Positions 14,451 to 22,668 of a DNA stretch of 34,602 nt are shown in pieces. The stretch lies in the NCBI RefSeq assembly GCF_001424105.1, contig NZ_LMQH01000010.1, forward strand, positions 315,423 to 350,024, in the 5' to 3' direction. Numbering within the stretch: the first letter of the stretch is position 1; every line of letters starts with the position of its first letter. A program made the position numbers and the translations under genes. The DNA comes from Chryseobacterium sp. Leaf394. Its GTDB lineage: Bacteria; Bacteroidota; Bacteroidia; Flavobacteriales; Weeksellaceae. The notes beneath the pieces were generated by a model. That model was not told where the DNA came from and made no database searches. It saw only the letters and a list, made by a program, of their open reading frames with translations.

Positions 14451-15335
14451 TTATTTGATTTTGTATACTGAGATTTCCGCTGATCTTTGAGCAAGCAAGT
14501 CAAGCGTAACTCCTCCCTGGATGACCCCGAAACGAAGACGGTCACCTGTCTGAAGCTGGTATATATGATTAATAGAACCTTGCGTAAGCGTTATACTGAC
14601 GACCAATGGTATAAAGGCAACAGTCACATCTAACAGATTGACACCACCAAAATTTCTTCGGTCTATAAGACTTTGCGTGCCGTCTGGAGCAATCTTCAAA
14701 ATGGCTACACCTGGCGTTCCTCCCGAAAGGAGTGATGCTGATAAACCTGAACCTGTTCTGTAGCTGTAGTTAACCTGATACAGTCCTGTAGAAGGAACCA
14801 CATATTCGTTATTTGTTACTTGTGGAGAAAGTATTTCGTTGGTAAGTACATTTGCTGCAGTGTTTAAAGGCAGGGACAGGAAATTATTATTAAAAAGTCC
14901 CACACCTAAATTTAACAGACCTACATTTCCATCAAATTTTGAAGCATACGCTCCATCTCCCGTTCCACCACCTGTCGGCGTTGATGGTCCGTCAGGCAAA
15001 ATCTGCCATGATCCGCTTCCAACCCCATTATTCTCTACTGCGTCATAAACAAACAGTCCCCGTGTGTTGACACCTGATGTTTTGGGCTCATTGACAATAC
15101 TCACCGGTTGGGTTACATAGACAAGAGCTCCATTTTGAGCAGGTCCATACAGAGGGGCGAGTGCTTTCAACTCGTCACCTGTGACGCGCGGCGGAATAAT
15201 CCCGATTGGTTTTGTGGTATCTGTACTTTTTTGTACATCTAAAGTTGCCTGTGGAGTGCTGGTATTAATTCCAACCTGTGCATTTACGCCGTAACTGCAC
15301 ACAAATGCTGTAAGCAAAAGATAACATTTTTTCAT
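14451..15335 (-). CDS. Secreted VGINT-motif protein with C1q-like C-terminus
   Basis: A 294-residue exported protein of unknown role. Signal peptide MKKCYLLLTAFVCSYGVNAQ is followed at once by VGINTSTPQATLDV, a short N-terminal motif shared by many Flavobacteriia surface proteins and reminiscent of phage tail-fibre bases. A Gly/Pro-rich linker (PSTPTGGGTGDG, about residues 115-127) leads to a ~150-residue beta-rich C-terminus (YVVPSTGLYQVNYSYR, then YQLQTGDRLRFGV) that fits a C1q/TNF-like jelly roll. No T9SS sorting domain is visible. It probably assembles on the surface as a trimer (inference from the fold). Confidence 0.65.
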   Translation of the reverse strand: MKKCYLLLTAFVCSYGVNAQVGINTSTPQATLDVQKSTDTTKPIGIIPPRVTGDELKALAPLYGPAQNGALVYVTQPVSIVNEPKTSGVNTRGLFVYDAVENNGVGSGSWQILPDGPSTPTGGGTGDGAYASKFDGNVGLLNLGVGLFNNNFLSLPLNTAANVLTNEILSPQVTNNEYVVPSTGLYQVNYSYRTGSGLSASLLSGGTPGVAILKIAPDGTQSLIDRRNFGGVNLLDVTVAFIPLVVSITLTQGSINHIYQLQTGDRLRFGVIQGGVTLDLLAQRSAEISVYKIK

Positions 15336-15353
15336 AAGTTTTAATTTTTAGGT

Positions 15354-15383
15354 GGTGTTAAATTAGTGAAAATTAATAACACC
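15354..15383. other. Inverted repeat in the leader of the VGINT-type gene
   Basis: GGTGTTA (15354-15360) and TAACACC (15377-15383) lie 19-48 nt upstream of the ATG at 15335 (minus strand). Could be an operator or a leader hairpin. The rest of the gap to 15557 shows no gene. Confidence 0.4.
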
Positions 15384-15557
15384 AATGCAAAAAATATGCT
15401 ATTATGTTACGATTAATATTGTGATAAAATGTTATTGGTATATAATCAGTAATAGTTCACTTTTGTAACTATCATAGGTTTCTTATGGAAACTGTACTAT
15501 TTTCACGGGTTCAGGAGTAATTTCGCGTTTTTGAAATCACCGAAAATGGAAGTAATT

Positions 15558-16007
15558 TTAAATTTTCGTAATCGAATCCATTAGAATGGTTACGGGTCCG
15601 TCGTTAAGTAGGGAAACTTTCATGTCTGCTCCAAAAATCCCGCTTTCAGTTTTAAGTCCGGATTTTGATATTTCATTTTTGAAGTATTCGAAGAGCGGAA
15701 TCGCCTTTTCGGGTTTTGAAGCTTTAATGAATGAAGGTCTGTTTCCCTTTTTGTAGTCAGCAATCAGAGTAAATTGGCTGATGCATAAAATTTCACCTTC
15801 TACATCTTTTACAGATAAGTTCATTTTACCTTCAGCATCAGAGAAGATTCTGAGGTTGAGAATCTTCTGTATCAGCCAGTCAGCGTCAAAGAAATTATCC
15901 TGTTCATCAATCCCGATGAGAAGCATAAGTCCTTTTTCTATAGCGCCGACTGTTTGGTCATCCACTTTTACGCTGGCTTCGGAAACTCTCTGAATGACAA
16001 CTTTCAT
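15558..16007 (-). CDS. dtd: D-aminoacyl-tRNA deacylase
   Basis: A 149-residue cytoplasmic enzyme that hydrolyses D-amino acids (and glycine mischarged on tRNA-Ala) from tRNA. It carries the DTD signatures: N-terminal MKVVIQRVSEASVKVD, the active-site SQFTL (residues 77-81) and the C-terminal cross-subunit Gly-cisPro motif NDGPVTI (about 135-141). Full family length. Its ATG abuts the stop codon of the lipoprotein gene upstream (16008), so the two are translated from one message with no gap. Confidence 0.95.
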   Translation of the reverse strand: MKVVIQRVSEASVKVDDQTVGAIEKGLMLLIGIDEQDNFFDADWLIQKILNLRIFSDAEGKMNLSVKDVEGEILCISQFTLIADYKKGNRPSFIKASKPEKAIPLFEYFKNEISKSGLKTESGIFGADMKVSLLNDGPVTILMDSITKI

Positions 16008-16460
16008 TTAGAAATAAACATTTAAAGTATTAGTAGATGCGTCGTAGTTGTAAAGGTAAGTTTTAGGAGGTAAAGAAGTGACTGAAGTAGGATTTCCTGT
16101 AAGTAGAATCCATGTTGCGTTGTCTTTTGGGCAGACGATGCTGATGTTGTCTTTTACTTCAAGGGTTGTATCTGTATCGGGGCATAGGTGAGGAGCGTTT
16201 CTGTCGTAAACCTTAAAGGTATTTCCGGCTCCGCGTACGATGATCAGTCCGCGGGTTCCGGATTGCTGTTCATTTACGTAAATCCAGCCTTGGGGCTGTG
16301 TTAAATTGAAGTAAGCAGGAAGATTCAGATTTAAAGAAACATTCACAGGAGCATTGGGAAAACAGCTTACAGTATCATTGGTACTTCCACAGGAATTCAG
16401 ACTTAAATTACTGAAAATCAGAAATATTGAAAATATGATGAGCGAAAAAGTTTTTTTCAT
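16008..16460 (-). CDS. Rieske-like lipoprotein lacking canonical cluster ligands
   Basis: A 150-residue protein with a lipoprotein signal ending LSLNSC (Cys24). The C-terminal half has the strand order of a Rieske domain: FKVYDRNAPHLCPDTDT, then DNISIVCPKDNATWILLTGN, then LPPKTYLYNYDASTNTLNV. Canonical Rieske clusters use CxH and CxxH; here the equivalents read AxH (APH) and CxxD (CPKD), so two ligands are missing and a 2Fe-2S cluster is unlikely. The fold assignment is by pattern and is moderate. It is co-transcribed with dtd, which is probably a positional rather than functional link. Confidence 0.6.
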   Translation of the reverse strand: MKKTFSLIIFSIFLIFSNLSLNSCGSTNDTVSCFPNAPVNVSLNLNLPAYFNLTQPQGWIYVNEQQSGTRGLIIVRGAGNTFKVYDRNAPHLCPDTDTTLEVKDNISIVCPKDNATWILLTGNPTSVTSLPPKTYLYNYDASTNTLNVYF

Positions 16461-16477
16461 TTAAATGGAAATTTTTA

Positions 16478-16485
16478 TATATTTG
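16478..16485 (+). promoter_or_regulatory. Candidate greA -7 box
   Basis: TATATTTG matches TAnnTTTG. It predicts a start near 16492 and a leader of about 75 nt holding the hairpin at 16519-16544. The -33 region is only T-rich. Confidence 0.5.
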
Positions 16486-16518
16486 TAAAACAATAACGAT
16501 TAACACGCAAAAACATTG

Positions 16519-16544
16519 TCCGACAAATGTCGGATTATTTTTTT
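16519..16544 (+). terminator. Terminator-like hairpin in the greA leader
   Basis: TCCGAC, loop AAAT, GTCGGA (16519-16534), followed by TTATTTTTTT. It lies between the greA promoter candidate and the ATG at 16569, so it could stop transcription before the gene. The upstream minus-strand gene starts at 16460, so this hairpin is not needed to end any other transcript. Confidence 0.6.
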
Positions 16545-16568
16545 ATACTAAAACAAAATTTTAAAATT

Positions 16569-17039
16569 ATGGCAAGCTATGTAACAAAGGAAGGATTGGA
16601 TAAAATGAAAGCCGAGCTTGAGCAATTGGAAAAGATTGAAAGACCGAAAATTACTCAGCAGATTGCGGAGGCAAGAGATAAAGGAGATTTGTCTGAAAAC
16701 GCAGAATACGACGCTGCAAAAGAAGCGCAGGGAATGCTTGAAATGAGAATTTCCAAACTCAAAGATATCGTTACCACTTCAAAAGTGATTGACGAAACTC
16801 AGTTGGATACCTCAAAAGTATCAATCCTTACCACTGTAAAGCTTTTGAACAACGATACTAAAAAAGAGCAGATCTTCAAATTGGTTCCGGATAACGAAAG
16901 TGATCTGAAATCTGGCAAGATTTCTGTAAACACACCTATTGCAAAAGGCTTATTGGGGAAAGTGATAGGTGAAACGGCGGAAATCGTATTGCCAAACGGG
17001 AATAAACTTTCTTTTGAAGTTTTAGATATTACTCTCTAA
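16569..17039 (+). CDS. greA: Transcription elongation factor GreA
   Basis: A 156-residue factor that binds the secondary channel of RNA polymerase and stimulates cleavage of backtracked transcripts. The N-terminal coiled coil contains GLDKMKAELEQLEK and the tip acidic pair in the segment DKGDLSENAEYDAAKE (about residues 37-52). The C-terminal FKBP-like domain ends LPNGNKLSFEVLDITL, as in the family. The ATG at 16569 gives the normal start (MASYVTKEGL) and length (about 157); an in-frame ATG at 16527 lies in the leader hairpin and is rejected. The HIT-family gene follows after 24 nt. Confidence 0.95.
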   Translation: MASYVTKEGLDKMKAELEQLEKIERPKITQQIAEARDKGDLSENAEYDAAKEAQGMLEMRISKLKDIVTTSKVIDETQLDTSKVSILTTVKLLNNDTKKEQIFKLVPDNESDLKSGKISVNTPIAKGLLGKVIGETAEIVLPNGNKLSFEVLDITL

Positions 17040-17063
17040 TTATCATTTTTAAAACTTAGAAAA

Positions 17064-17453
17064 ATGAGCTCCATTTTTACAAAAATCATCAACGGAGAAA
17101 TTCCCGCTTATAAAATAGCTGAGGATGAAAATTTCATAGCCTTTCTGGATGCAATGCCTTTGGTAAAAGGTCACACTTTGGTAATTCCTAAAAAAGAAAC
17201 TGATCTGATTTTTGATCTTGAAAGTGAGGAATACAAAAATCTTTGGGCATTTGCTCAAAAGGTTGCTAAGCAGATTAAAAATGCAGTTCCTTGCGTTAGA
17301 GTAGGTGTTGCAGTAGTGGGTCTTGAAGTTCCTCACGCACATATTCATCTGATACCTTTAAATAAGGTTGAAGACATGAACTTCAAAAACGAAAGACTGA
17401 AACTTTCATCTGGAGAATATACAGAAATTCAAAATTCAATTATTAATTCTTAA
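17064..17453 (+). CDS. HIT-family nucleotide hydrolase/transferase
   Basis: A 129-residue histidine-triad protein of the Hint/HinT branch, which hydrolyses purine nucleoside phosphoramidates and similar AMP adducts. It begins with SIFTKIINGEIPAYKI, the branch signature, and has the triad PHAHIHLIP (about residues 112-120), whose second histidine pair contains the nucleophile. Cytoplasmic, dimeric in the family. It follows greA by 24 nt and precedes a terminator, so greA-HIT is likely a two-gene operon, an order common in Flavobacteriia (recalled). Confidence 0.92.
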   Translation: MSSIFTKIINGEIPAYKIAEDENFIAFLDAMPLVKGHTLVIPKKETDLIFDLESEEYKNLWAFAQKVAKQIKNAVPCVRVGVAVVGLEVPHAHIHLIPLNKVEDMNFKNERLKLSSGEYTEIQNSIINS

Positions 17454-17465
17454 CTAATATAGAGA

Positions 17466-17495
17466 GTCGTAAAAAGAAATTTTTACGATTTTCTT
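17466..17495 (+). terminator. Terminator of the greA-HIT operon
   Basis: TCGTAAAAA, loop GAAA, TTTTTACGA (17466-17487), then TTTTCTTT. Confidence 0.8.
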
Positions 17496-17515
17496 TCATA
17501 ATATATCTATATAAA

Positions 17516-18682
17516 ATGAATCCAAACCAATGTTCTTTCTGTGGAAGAAAAAGAAATGAAGTACAGATGCTGGTTTCCGGGCAGAATGGTTTTATCTGCG
17601 AAAGCTGCATCGAGCAGGCGCACTCTATTGTAAAAGATACCGCGTCGTCAGACTCCGAACTGTCTCCGGCAGAACGTATGGAAGATTTAAAAAAGCCAAA
17701 AGAAATCAAAGAATTTCTCAATCAATATGTTATCGGGCAGGATCAGGCAAAAAAACAACTTGCCATAGCGGTTTACAATCATTATAAAAGACTGCTTCAT
17801 GCACAGACAGAAAACCATGAGGTGGAACTGGAGAAATCCAATATCATTATGATCGGTGAAACGGGAACAGGAAAAACACTTTTGGCAAAAACAATTGCGA
17901 AAGAATTAAATGTACCTTTCTGTATCGTTGATGCAACTATTTTAACAGAAGCTGGTTACGTGGGTGAAGATGTTGAAAGCATACTCTCAAGACTTTTGAT
18001 GGTGGCCGACTATGATGTTGAAAAAGCTGAAAAAGGAATTGTTTTTATCGATGAAATCGACAAAATTGCAAGAAAATCTGATAATCCGAGCATTACAAGA
18101 GACGTTTCCGGTGAAGGAGTACAGCAGGGATTGCTGAAACTTCTGGAAGGGAGTATTGTGAATGTCCCGCCACAGGGAGGAAGAAAGCATCCGGATCAGA
18201 AATACATTCAGGTCAATACCCAGAATATATTATTCATTGCCGGGGGAGCTTTCGACGGGATTAAGGAGATCATCGAACGAAGAATGAATAAACAGGCGAT
18301 TGGTTTCAGTGCTGAAAAAATAAACAAGGTGGATGAAGATGAATATATTTTGAGAAATATTAATGCGATTGATCTGCGTACTTTTGGTCTGATTCCTGAG
18401 CTTTTAGGGAGGTTTCCGATCATCACATATCTGGAAAAATTAACGAAGGAAACGATGATTCAGATTATGACAGAACCTAAAAATTCGATTGTAAATCAGT
18501 TTGTTGAATTATTTAAAATGGATGGTACAAAACTTGAATTCACCGACGCAGCGATCGAGAAAATTGTAGACGATACAATGGAGAAAGGGCTAGGTGCAAG
18601 AGGTCTCCGGGGGACCACCGAAAAGGTTCTGGAGGATTATATGTTCAGTGTTGGGGAACAGGATGAGATCATATTAACATAA
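17516..18682 (+). CDS. clpX: ATP-dependent Clp protease ATP-binding subunit ClpX
   Basis: A 388-residue AAA+ unfoldase that feeds proteins to ClpP. The N-terminal zinc-binding domain has four cysteines, Cys6, Cys9, Cys28 and Cys31. Walker A is GETGTGKT (114-121), pore-1 loop GYVGED (about 148-153), Walker B IVFIDEIDK (about 177-185), and the sensor-2 arginine region is GLGARGLRG near the C-terminus. It is slightly shorter than most ClpX (about 410-425) but lacks no domain. It stands alone after a terminator; clpP is not in the window, which is usual for this group. Confidence 0.96.
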   Translation: MNPNQCSFCGRKRNEVQMLVSGQNGFICESCIEQAHSIVKDTASSDSELSPAERMEDLKKPKEIKEFLNQYVIGQDQAKKQLAIAVYNHYKRLLHAQTENHEVELEKSNIIMIGETGTGKTLLAKTIAKELNVPFCIVDATILTEAGYVGEDVESILSRLLMVADYDVEKAEKGIVFIDEIDKIARKSDNPSITRDVSGEGVQQGLLKLLEGSIVNVPPQGGRKHPDQKYIQVNTQNILFIAGGAFDGIKEIIERRMNKQAIGFSAEKINKVDEDEYILRNINAIDLRTFGLIPELLGRFPIITYLEKLTKETMIQIMTEPKNSIVNQFVELFKMDGTKLEFTDAAIEKIVDDTMEKGLGARGLRGTTEKVLEDYMFSVGEQDEIILT

Positions 18683-18735
18683 TATAAAATTTCCCTTAAA
18701 CTCCTGATATTATTTTTTTTAAAGCAAAATTATTC

Positions 18736-18743
18736 TATCTTTG
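18736..18743 (+). promoter_or_regulatory. Candidate -7 box for the T9SS cargo gene
   Basis: TATCTTTG matches TAnnTTTG and lies 37 nt before the ATG at 18781; the -33 position is only T-rich. Confidence 0.5.
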
Positions 18744-18780
18744 CAATTGAATATTGTATTAACACATAAAATAATATACA

Positions 18781-20805
18781 ATGAAAAAAAATTTATTAAC
18801 TATTGGAATTTTGGCTTTAAGTCTTTCTGTTCAGGCGCAGAATGTACTTTTGCACGTGGATGATGCAGCTAAAATGTATGTAAGTGAAGGTACTCTTGTG
18901 TATAACGGAGGAGGCTTACAAACTCGAGGTGCAGGTATGATTGATCTTCATGGTAACATGATGATTGAAGGTAGTGAATCAAATAATGATGTTGTAAGAA
19001 CTATTAACACAGGATCTGCTCCAAAACTTGATGGAAGTAATATTGTGGTGCGTTTGAATGATCCCAATAACCCAGCCACTTCAACCTACGGACAGCTTTA
19101 TATTAATGGACTCACACAAGGGAAAATTACTGCCGTTGTAAGTAAAGAGTTTAAAGCGGTGAGGCATGGAGCTGTGGGAGGAAGTTATTTTCAACAGATT
19201 GCACTTCCATTTGCAGGGAAGGCTATAAGTTCTCTTTCTACAGAATTTGCTAAAACCTTTGGAACTCAAAGATTCACTCAGAATGAGGTTCTAAAATACA
19301 ACAATACGTTAGTGGTTTCTGATCACTACACCAATTTATCAACTGCTACGACAGATCCTACAGGTTATTATATGTTAGGTTCTAAAAATGGCAATTTAGA
19401 TGTTGCACAGCCGCCTGCTAGTATGCCAAGAATTGGATTCGGTTCGGCTGAAAACGGTAGAGTTTATACTATAAATGGTGTGCCATATTCTTCTATTTTA
19501 TCTTCAACAGAACCAATTATCAGTAGATCACTATCTGGTGCAGGAAATGGAATTAATTTTGGTGTAGGAGGAAACGCAACCAATCAGTATTTAGAAAAAT
19601 ACAATACCTATCTACAAGATAATCTTGAAACTACAGCCGGTACAGGTGCATGGAGTACCAATTATGGGAAAAACATGTATCAATATGGAAATCCTTTTTT
19701 AACAAATCTTGATTTGTCTAAGATTGGGTATGCAGAGTCTGGTGCAGTAAATGACGGTAATAATATTACAAATATTTGGGGCGTACGTTATGATCCAGGT
19801 ACAATTGTTACAAGAAGCAACGGTTCTACATTCTCAAAAGATTCCAAGGTGATTACTATTACACCTGGAAGTGCAGTGCCGGTTGGAGATATTGGCCTTT
19901 TGATTAAACCGATGCAGGCATTTGTTATCAAACTGAGAGATAACTCACCTCAAACTTTGAATTTTAATAATCTTAGAAGATTTAAGAATACACTGAGAGC
20001 AGATGGAACGAGCTATAACGTAACAGCTGCGAAAAATGGTTCATCTGCTTCAACCGTTAAGCAATTAGGGGTTATTGCATTAGATGCTGCAGGAAACGAA
20101 GTTGGTAGAACCTACTATGTAGTTTCTGGCAACTCTATTACAGGCCATCAAGATGACTCAAATACAACTGTACAGGCAGCTAGTACTGGCGGTAACATTA
20201 TTGTGACGTTTGAAGAAGCTTTAACCGGAGGAATAGATCAAAACTATAGTAGTAAATATTTTCTCTACATCAATGAAGCTAACGAGGCAAACTTTCTTGG
20301 TAAAAATGTTAAGTTAGGTAATTATGACTATAACTCAACTAATACAGCAGTATCTTACAAATTTGAAATTAGAGAAAACGCAGAATTGATTCCTGCCGGT
20401 GCCAATGTACTGTCATCCGGTATTGGATTCTATTATAAGGCTTATAATGGAGCATTACAGCAGATAACACAAGATTCTGTGGTTCCTATTACAAGTGCTA
20501 CAGCAGATTTATTTTATGGTGCACCTAGTCTTGGGGCCTTAGGAACGGAAGAAGGTACCAGACCTTCAAGAACTATGGTAGTATACAACCCTGCAATTAC
20601 AGACTATATTGTAAGATTTGATCCGAATTGGAGAAAGGCTGATATTCAGGTTTATGACATGAGCGGTAAATTAGTTATTTCACAGAAGGCAGTAGATACA
20701 AAAACTGATTTCGTAATTAAATTGGATGGGTCAGTTAAAAACTCTTATGTAGTTAGAATTGTAGCTGATAATGGAGAAGTTGTAAATACTAAAATCTTAA
20801 AATAA
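18781..20805 (+). CDS. Large secreted protein with T9SS type A sorting domain
   Basis: A 674-residue surface or secreted protein. Signal peptide MKKNLLTIGILALSLSVQAQ. The body (~30-590) is rich in Gly, Asn, Thr and Ser with short beta strands and no catalytic motif I recognise; it opens with YVSEGTLVYNGGGLQTRG, a repeat-like pattern often seen in adhesin-type cargo. The last ~80 residues are a T9SS C-terminal domain: VVYNPAITDYIVRFDPNW, ADIQVYDMSGKLV, then NSYVVRIVADNGEVVNTKILK-like ending. It is followed after 8 nt by a 74-residue membrane protein, probably co-transcribed. Confidence 0.82.
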   Translation: MKKNLLTIGILALSLSVQAQNVLLHVDDAAKMYVSEGTLVYNGGGLQTRGAGMIDLHGNMMIEGSESNNDVVRTINTGSAPKLDGSNIVVRLNDPNNPATSTYGQLYINGLTQGKITAVVSKEFKAVRHGAVGGSYFQQIALPFAGKAISSLSTEFAKTFGTQRFTQNEVLKYNNTLVVSDHYTNLSTATTDPTGYYMLGSKNGNLDVAQPPASMPRIGFGSAENGRVYTINGVPYSSILSSTEPIISRSLSGAGNGINFGVGGNATNQYLEKYNTYLQDNLETTAGTGAWSTNYGKNMYQYGNPFLTNLDLSKIGYAESGAVNDGNNITNIWGVRYDPGTIVTRSNGSTFSKDSKVITITPGSAVPVGDIGLLIKPMQAFVIKLRDNSPQTLNFNNLRRFKNTLRADGTSYNVTAAKNGSSASTVKQLGVIALDAAGNEVGRTYYVVSGNSITGHQDDSNTTVQAASTGGNIIVTFEEALTGGIDQNYSSKYFLYINEANEANFLGKNVKLGNYDYNSTNTAVSYKFEIRENAELIPAGANVLSSGIGFYYKAYNGALQQITQDSVVPITSATADLFYGAPSLGALGTEEGTRPSRTMVVYNPAITDYIVRFDPNWRKADIQVYDMSGKLVISQKAVDTKTDFVIKLDGSVKNSYVVRIVADNGEVVNTKILK

Positions 20806-20813
20806 CACTGAAT

Positions 20814-21038
20814 ATGAAAAATATTAATAAAGTTTTGTCAGTACTTTTCTTAATGGCAATTTCCCTCGTTTACGGACAAGAAGGACTTCCTGAGCCTGTA
20901 GATCCAGGAGGAGGTCAGGGAACAGGTGGCACAGGTGCTCAGTCTATCCCAGTTGACATGTACGTATACGTATTAGCTGTTGTAGCAGTAATGTTACTCG
21001 TATTTTTTGCTAAAAAATACAAGTCGCAAAAAATCTAA
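20814..21038 (+). CDS. Mini membrane protein with signal peptide and Gly/Pro-rich linker
   Basis: A 74-residue protein: signal peptide MKNINKVLSVLFLMAISLVYG, a 30-residue linker (EPVDPGGGQGTGGTGAQ), then IPVDMYVYVLAVVAVMLLVFF, one membrane helix, and a basic tail (KKYKSQKI). The layout signal-linker-P(I/V)D-helix-KK is a familiar class of short Flavobacteriia proteins without known function (recalled). The gene sits 8 nt after the T9SS cargo gene and before a strong terminator, so the pair is one unit and it may be an inner-membrane partner of the cargo (inference). Confidence 0.72.
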   Translation: MKNINKVLSVLFLMAISLVYGQEGLPEPVDPGGGQGTGGTGAQSIPVDMYVYVLAVVAVMLLVFFAKKYKSQKI

Positions 21039-21059
21039 AAATTATATTAAAATATATCT

Positions 21060-21090
21060 AACTCTCTGATTTATCAGGGAGTTTTTTTAT
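21060..21090 (+). terminator. Terminator close to the start of the TlpA-like gene
   Basis: AACTCTCTGA, loop TTTA, TCAGGGAGTT (21060-21083, one G-T pair), then a run of T. It ends only about 10-16 nt before the next ATG (21100), leaving no room for a separate promoter downstream. Confidence 0.82.
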
Positions 21091-21099
21091 TTTTACATT

Positions 21100-22383
21100 A
21101 TGAAAAAGATTTTCGCAGCGGCAGTTTTTTTTACTGCTTTAAGTATAAATGCTCAATTTACGGTAACAATCAAAGCACCGGCAAATTTTAAAGAACAGGA
21201 TGCTGTTTTGTATACGCTCAATGGCTCAAAAGATATTATTTTCACCAAAGAAACGGCAAAGAAAAATGTCTGGATTTTTAAGTATCCAAAAAACTATGTC
21301 GGAATGATGAAGGTAACTTTGCCTAATACCAATAACAGTTTTAATTTTATCTCGGAAAATAAAAATGTAGAGATTACTTTGGAAACTGAAGGTGATAAAG
21401 TTAAGAACATTGTTTACTTAGATGAAGCCAACTCTTTGATGAATTCGATTCAGGAAGGATCTCAGAAGAAAGAAATGATTTTACCCGCATTGGTTCAGAT
21501 TAAAGAATATTATAAAGGTACAAGTGATTTTGGGAAAGCCTTAGATACTGAGATTGCAAAACTTTCAAATAAAACTTCCTCTGATTTTTCTACTCATCCG
21601 TTTATCTCTTACTACAATACCAATTACAATAAGTTTTTGGTGGCAGAAAACTCGAAAGATGTAAAGCAGGACGATATTATTAATTTTATTGATAAATCTA
21701 ATGACATGCTTGAAACATCTTCTTTACTGAGACCTGTTCTCGTATCTTATTTGAATGTTGGCGGAAATAATAACGTCACTGCATCGGTAGACAAACTTTT
21801 GGAAAGACTTAAAGTGGAAACACCACGAGGACAAGTAGTGCTCTCTGAACTGATTGATATTTTTGACGCCTACGATATGAAGGAATTTAAAACTAAATAC
21901 CTTACGCAGGCTAAAAATCTGAAATGTACTATCACCGACCGATTGGCAGCAACATTAAAAACCAATGCAAATGTTGAGATGGGTGCTACCTTCCCAAACT
22001 ATACTTTTTATTCCGCTACAAATACTAAAATGAAGTCTTTGGCAGATGTGAAGGCAGACAGAAAAGTGATTGTTTTTTGGTCTTCTACCTGTTCGCATTG
22101 TGAGAACGAGCTTCCGCAGTTGTTACCGAAATATCAGGAAATGAAAGCTAAAGGTATAGAAGTTATCGGTCTTTCAATGGATACGGATAAAGACGCTTAT
22201 ACAAAAAAAATAGCAGCATTCCCTTGGATCAATGATTCCGAATTGAAAGGCTGGAACAGCAGTTATGGTGAAAAGTACAATATTCATGCAACTCCCACTT
22301 ATTTTATTTTGGATGCTAATAACAAGATTATCAGTAAGCCAGATCACGTAGGTGATGTTTTGGAATATTTAAAGCTAAAATAA
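21100..22383 (+). CDS. TlpA-like thiol-disulfide oxidoreductase
   Basis: A 427-residue exported protein. Signal peptide MKKIFAAAVFFTALSINAQ is followed by a DUF4369-like beta region (about 20-110) and a helical middle, then a C-terminal thioredoxin/TlpA domain (about 290-427). The active site is WSSTCSHCENELP (CxxC as CSHC) and the cis-proline loop is ATPTYF. Such proteins reduce or isomerise disulfides in the periplasm. The signal peptide places it there. A terminator hairpin lies directly upstream, and the promoter of the tRNA gene overlaps its stop codon. Confidence 0.87.
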   Translation: MKKIFAAAVFFTALSINAQFTVTIKAPANFKEQDAVLYTLNGSKDIIFTKETAKKNVWIFKYPKNYVGMMKVTLPNTNNSFNFISENKNVEITLETEGDKVKNIVYLDEANSLMNSIQEGSQKKEMILPALVQIKEYYKGTSDFGKALDTEIAKLSNKTSSDFSTHPFISYYNTNYNKFLVAENSKDVKQDDIINFIDKSNDMLETSSLLRPVLVSYLNVGGNNNVTASVDKLLERLKVETPRGQVVLSELIDIFDAYDMKEFKTKYLTQAKNLKCTITDRLAATLKTNANVEMGATFPNYTFYSATNTKMKSLADVKADRKVIVFWSSTCSHCENELPQLLPKYQEMKAKGIEVIGLSMDTDKDAYTKKIAAFPWINDSELKGWNSSYGEKYNIHATPTYFILDANNKIISKPDHVGDVLEYLKLK

Positions 22384-22384
22384 T

Positions 22385-22415
22385 TTTGGAGGTTTGTAAA
22401 TATTTTCTATATTTG
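22385..22415 (+). promoter_or_regulatory. Promoter of tRNA-Met
   Basis: TTTG (22385-22388), 19-nt spacer, TATATTTG (22408-22415): a full Bacteroidota-type promoter overlapping the end of the TlpA-like gene. Confidence 0.75.
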
Positions 22416-22427
22416 CACCACCAAAAC

Positions 22428-22501
22428 GGCGAGGTAGCTCAGTTGGTTAGAGCGCAGGATTCATAACCCTGAGGTCACGGGTTCAATTCCCGTCTTCGCT
22501 A
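22428..22501 (+). tRNA. tRNA-Met (anticodon CAU)
   Basis: A 74-nt cloverleaf: acceptor GGCGAGG with CTTCGCT (G-T pairs at ends 1-72 and 6-67), TAGCTC-AGTTGGTTA-GAGC D arm, anticodon loop TTCATAA with CAT, T arm ACGGG-TTCAATT-CCCGT, discriminator A. No CCA is encoded. The loop and D arm resemble elongator Met rather than initiator, but a tRNA-Ile with modified CAU cannot be excluded by eye. Confidence 0.93.
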
Positions 22502-22505
22502 CAAG

Positions 22506-22537
22506 AACCCCTTTTCTAAAGGGGTTTTTTATTTTTT
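22506..22537 (+). terminator. Terminator of tRNA-Met
   Basis: AACCCCTTT, loop TCT, AAAGGGGTT, then TTTTATTTTTT. Confidence 0.9.
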
Positions 22538-22668
22538 CCACCCTTTATCAAATTACCACACATTTGCCCTTGACATGAAAGAGCAGGATACTGCATGCTC
22601 TCAAAATGTATATTTTTATTTACTAGCTTTAATGCTCAGAAAATATAAATTTTTACAGCAAATTGATT

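Noticed and set aside
16527..16568. Upstream ATG for greA
   Set aside because: It lies in the loop of the leader hairpin and would add residues absent from the family.
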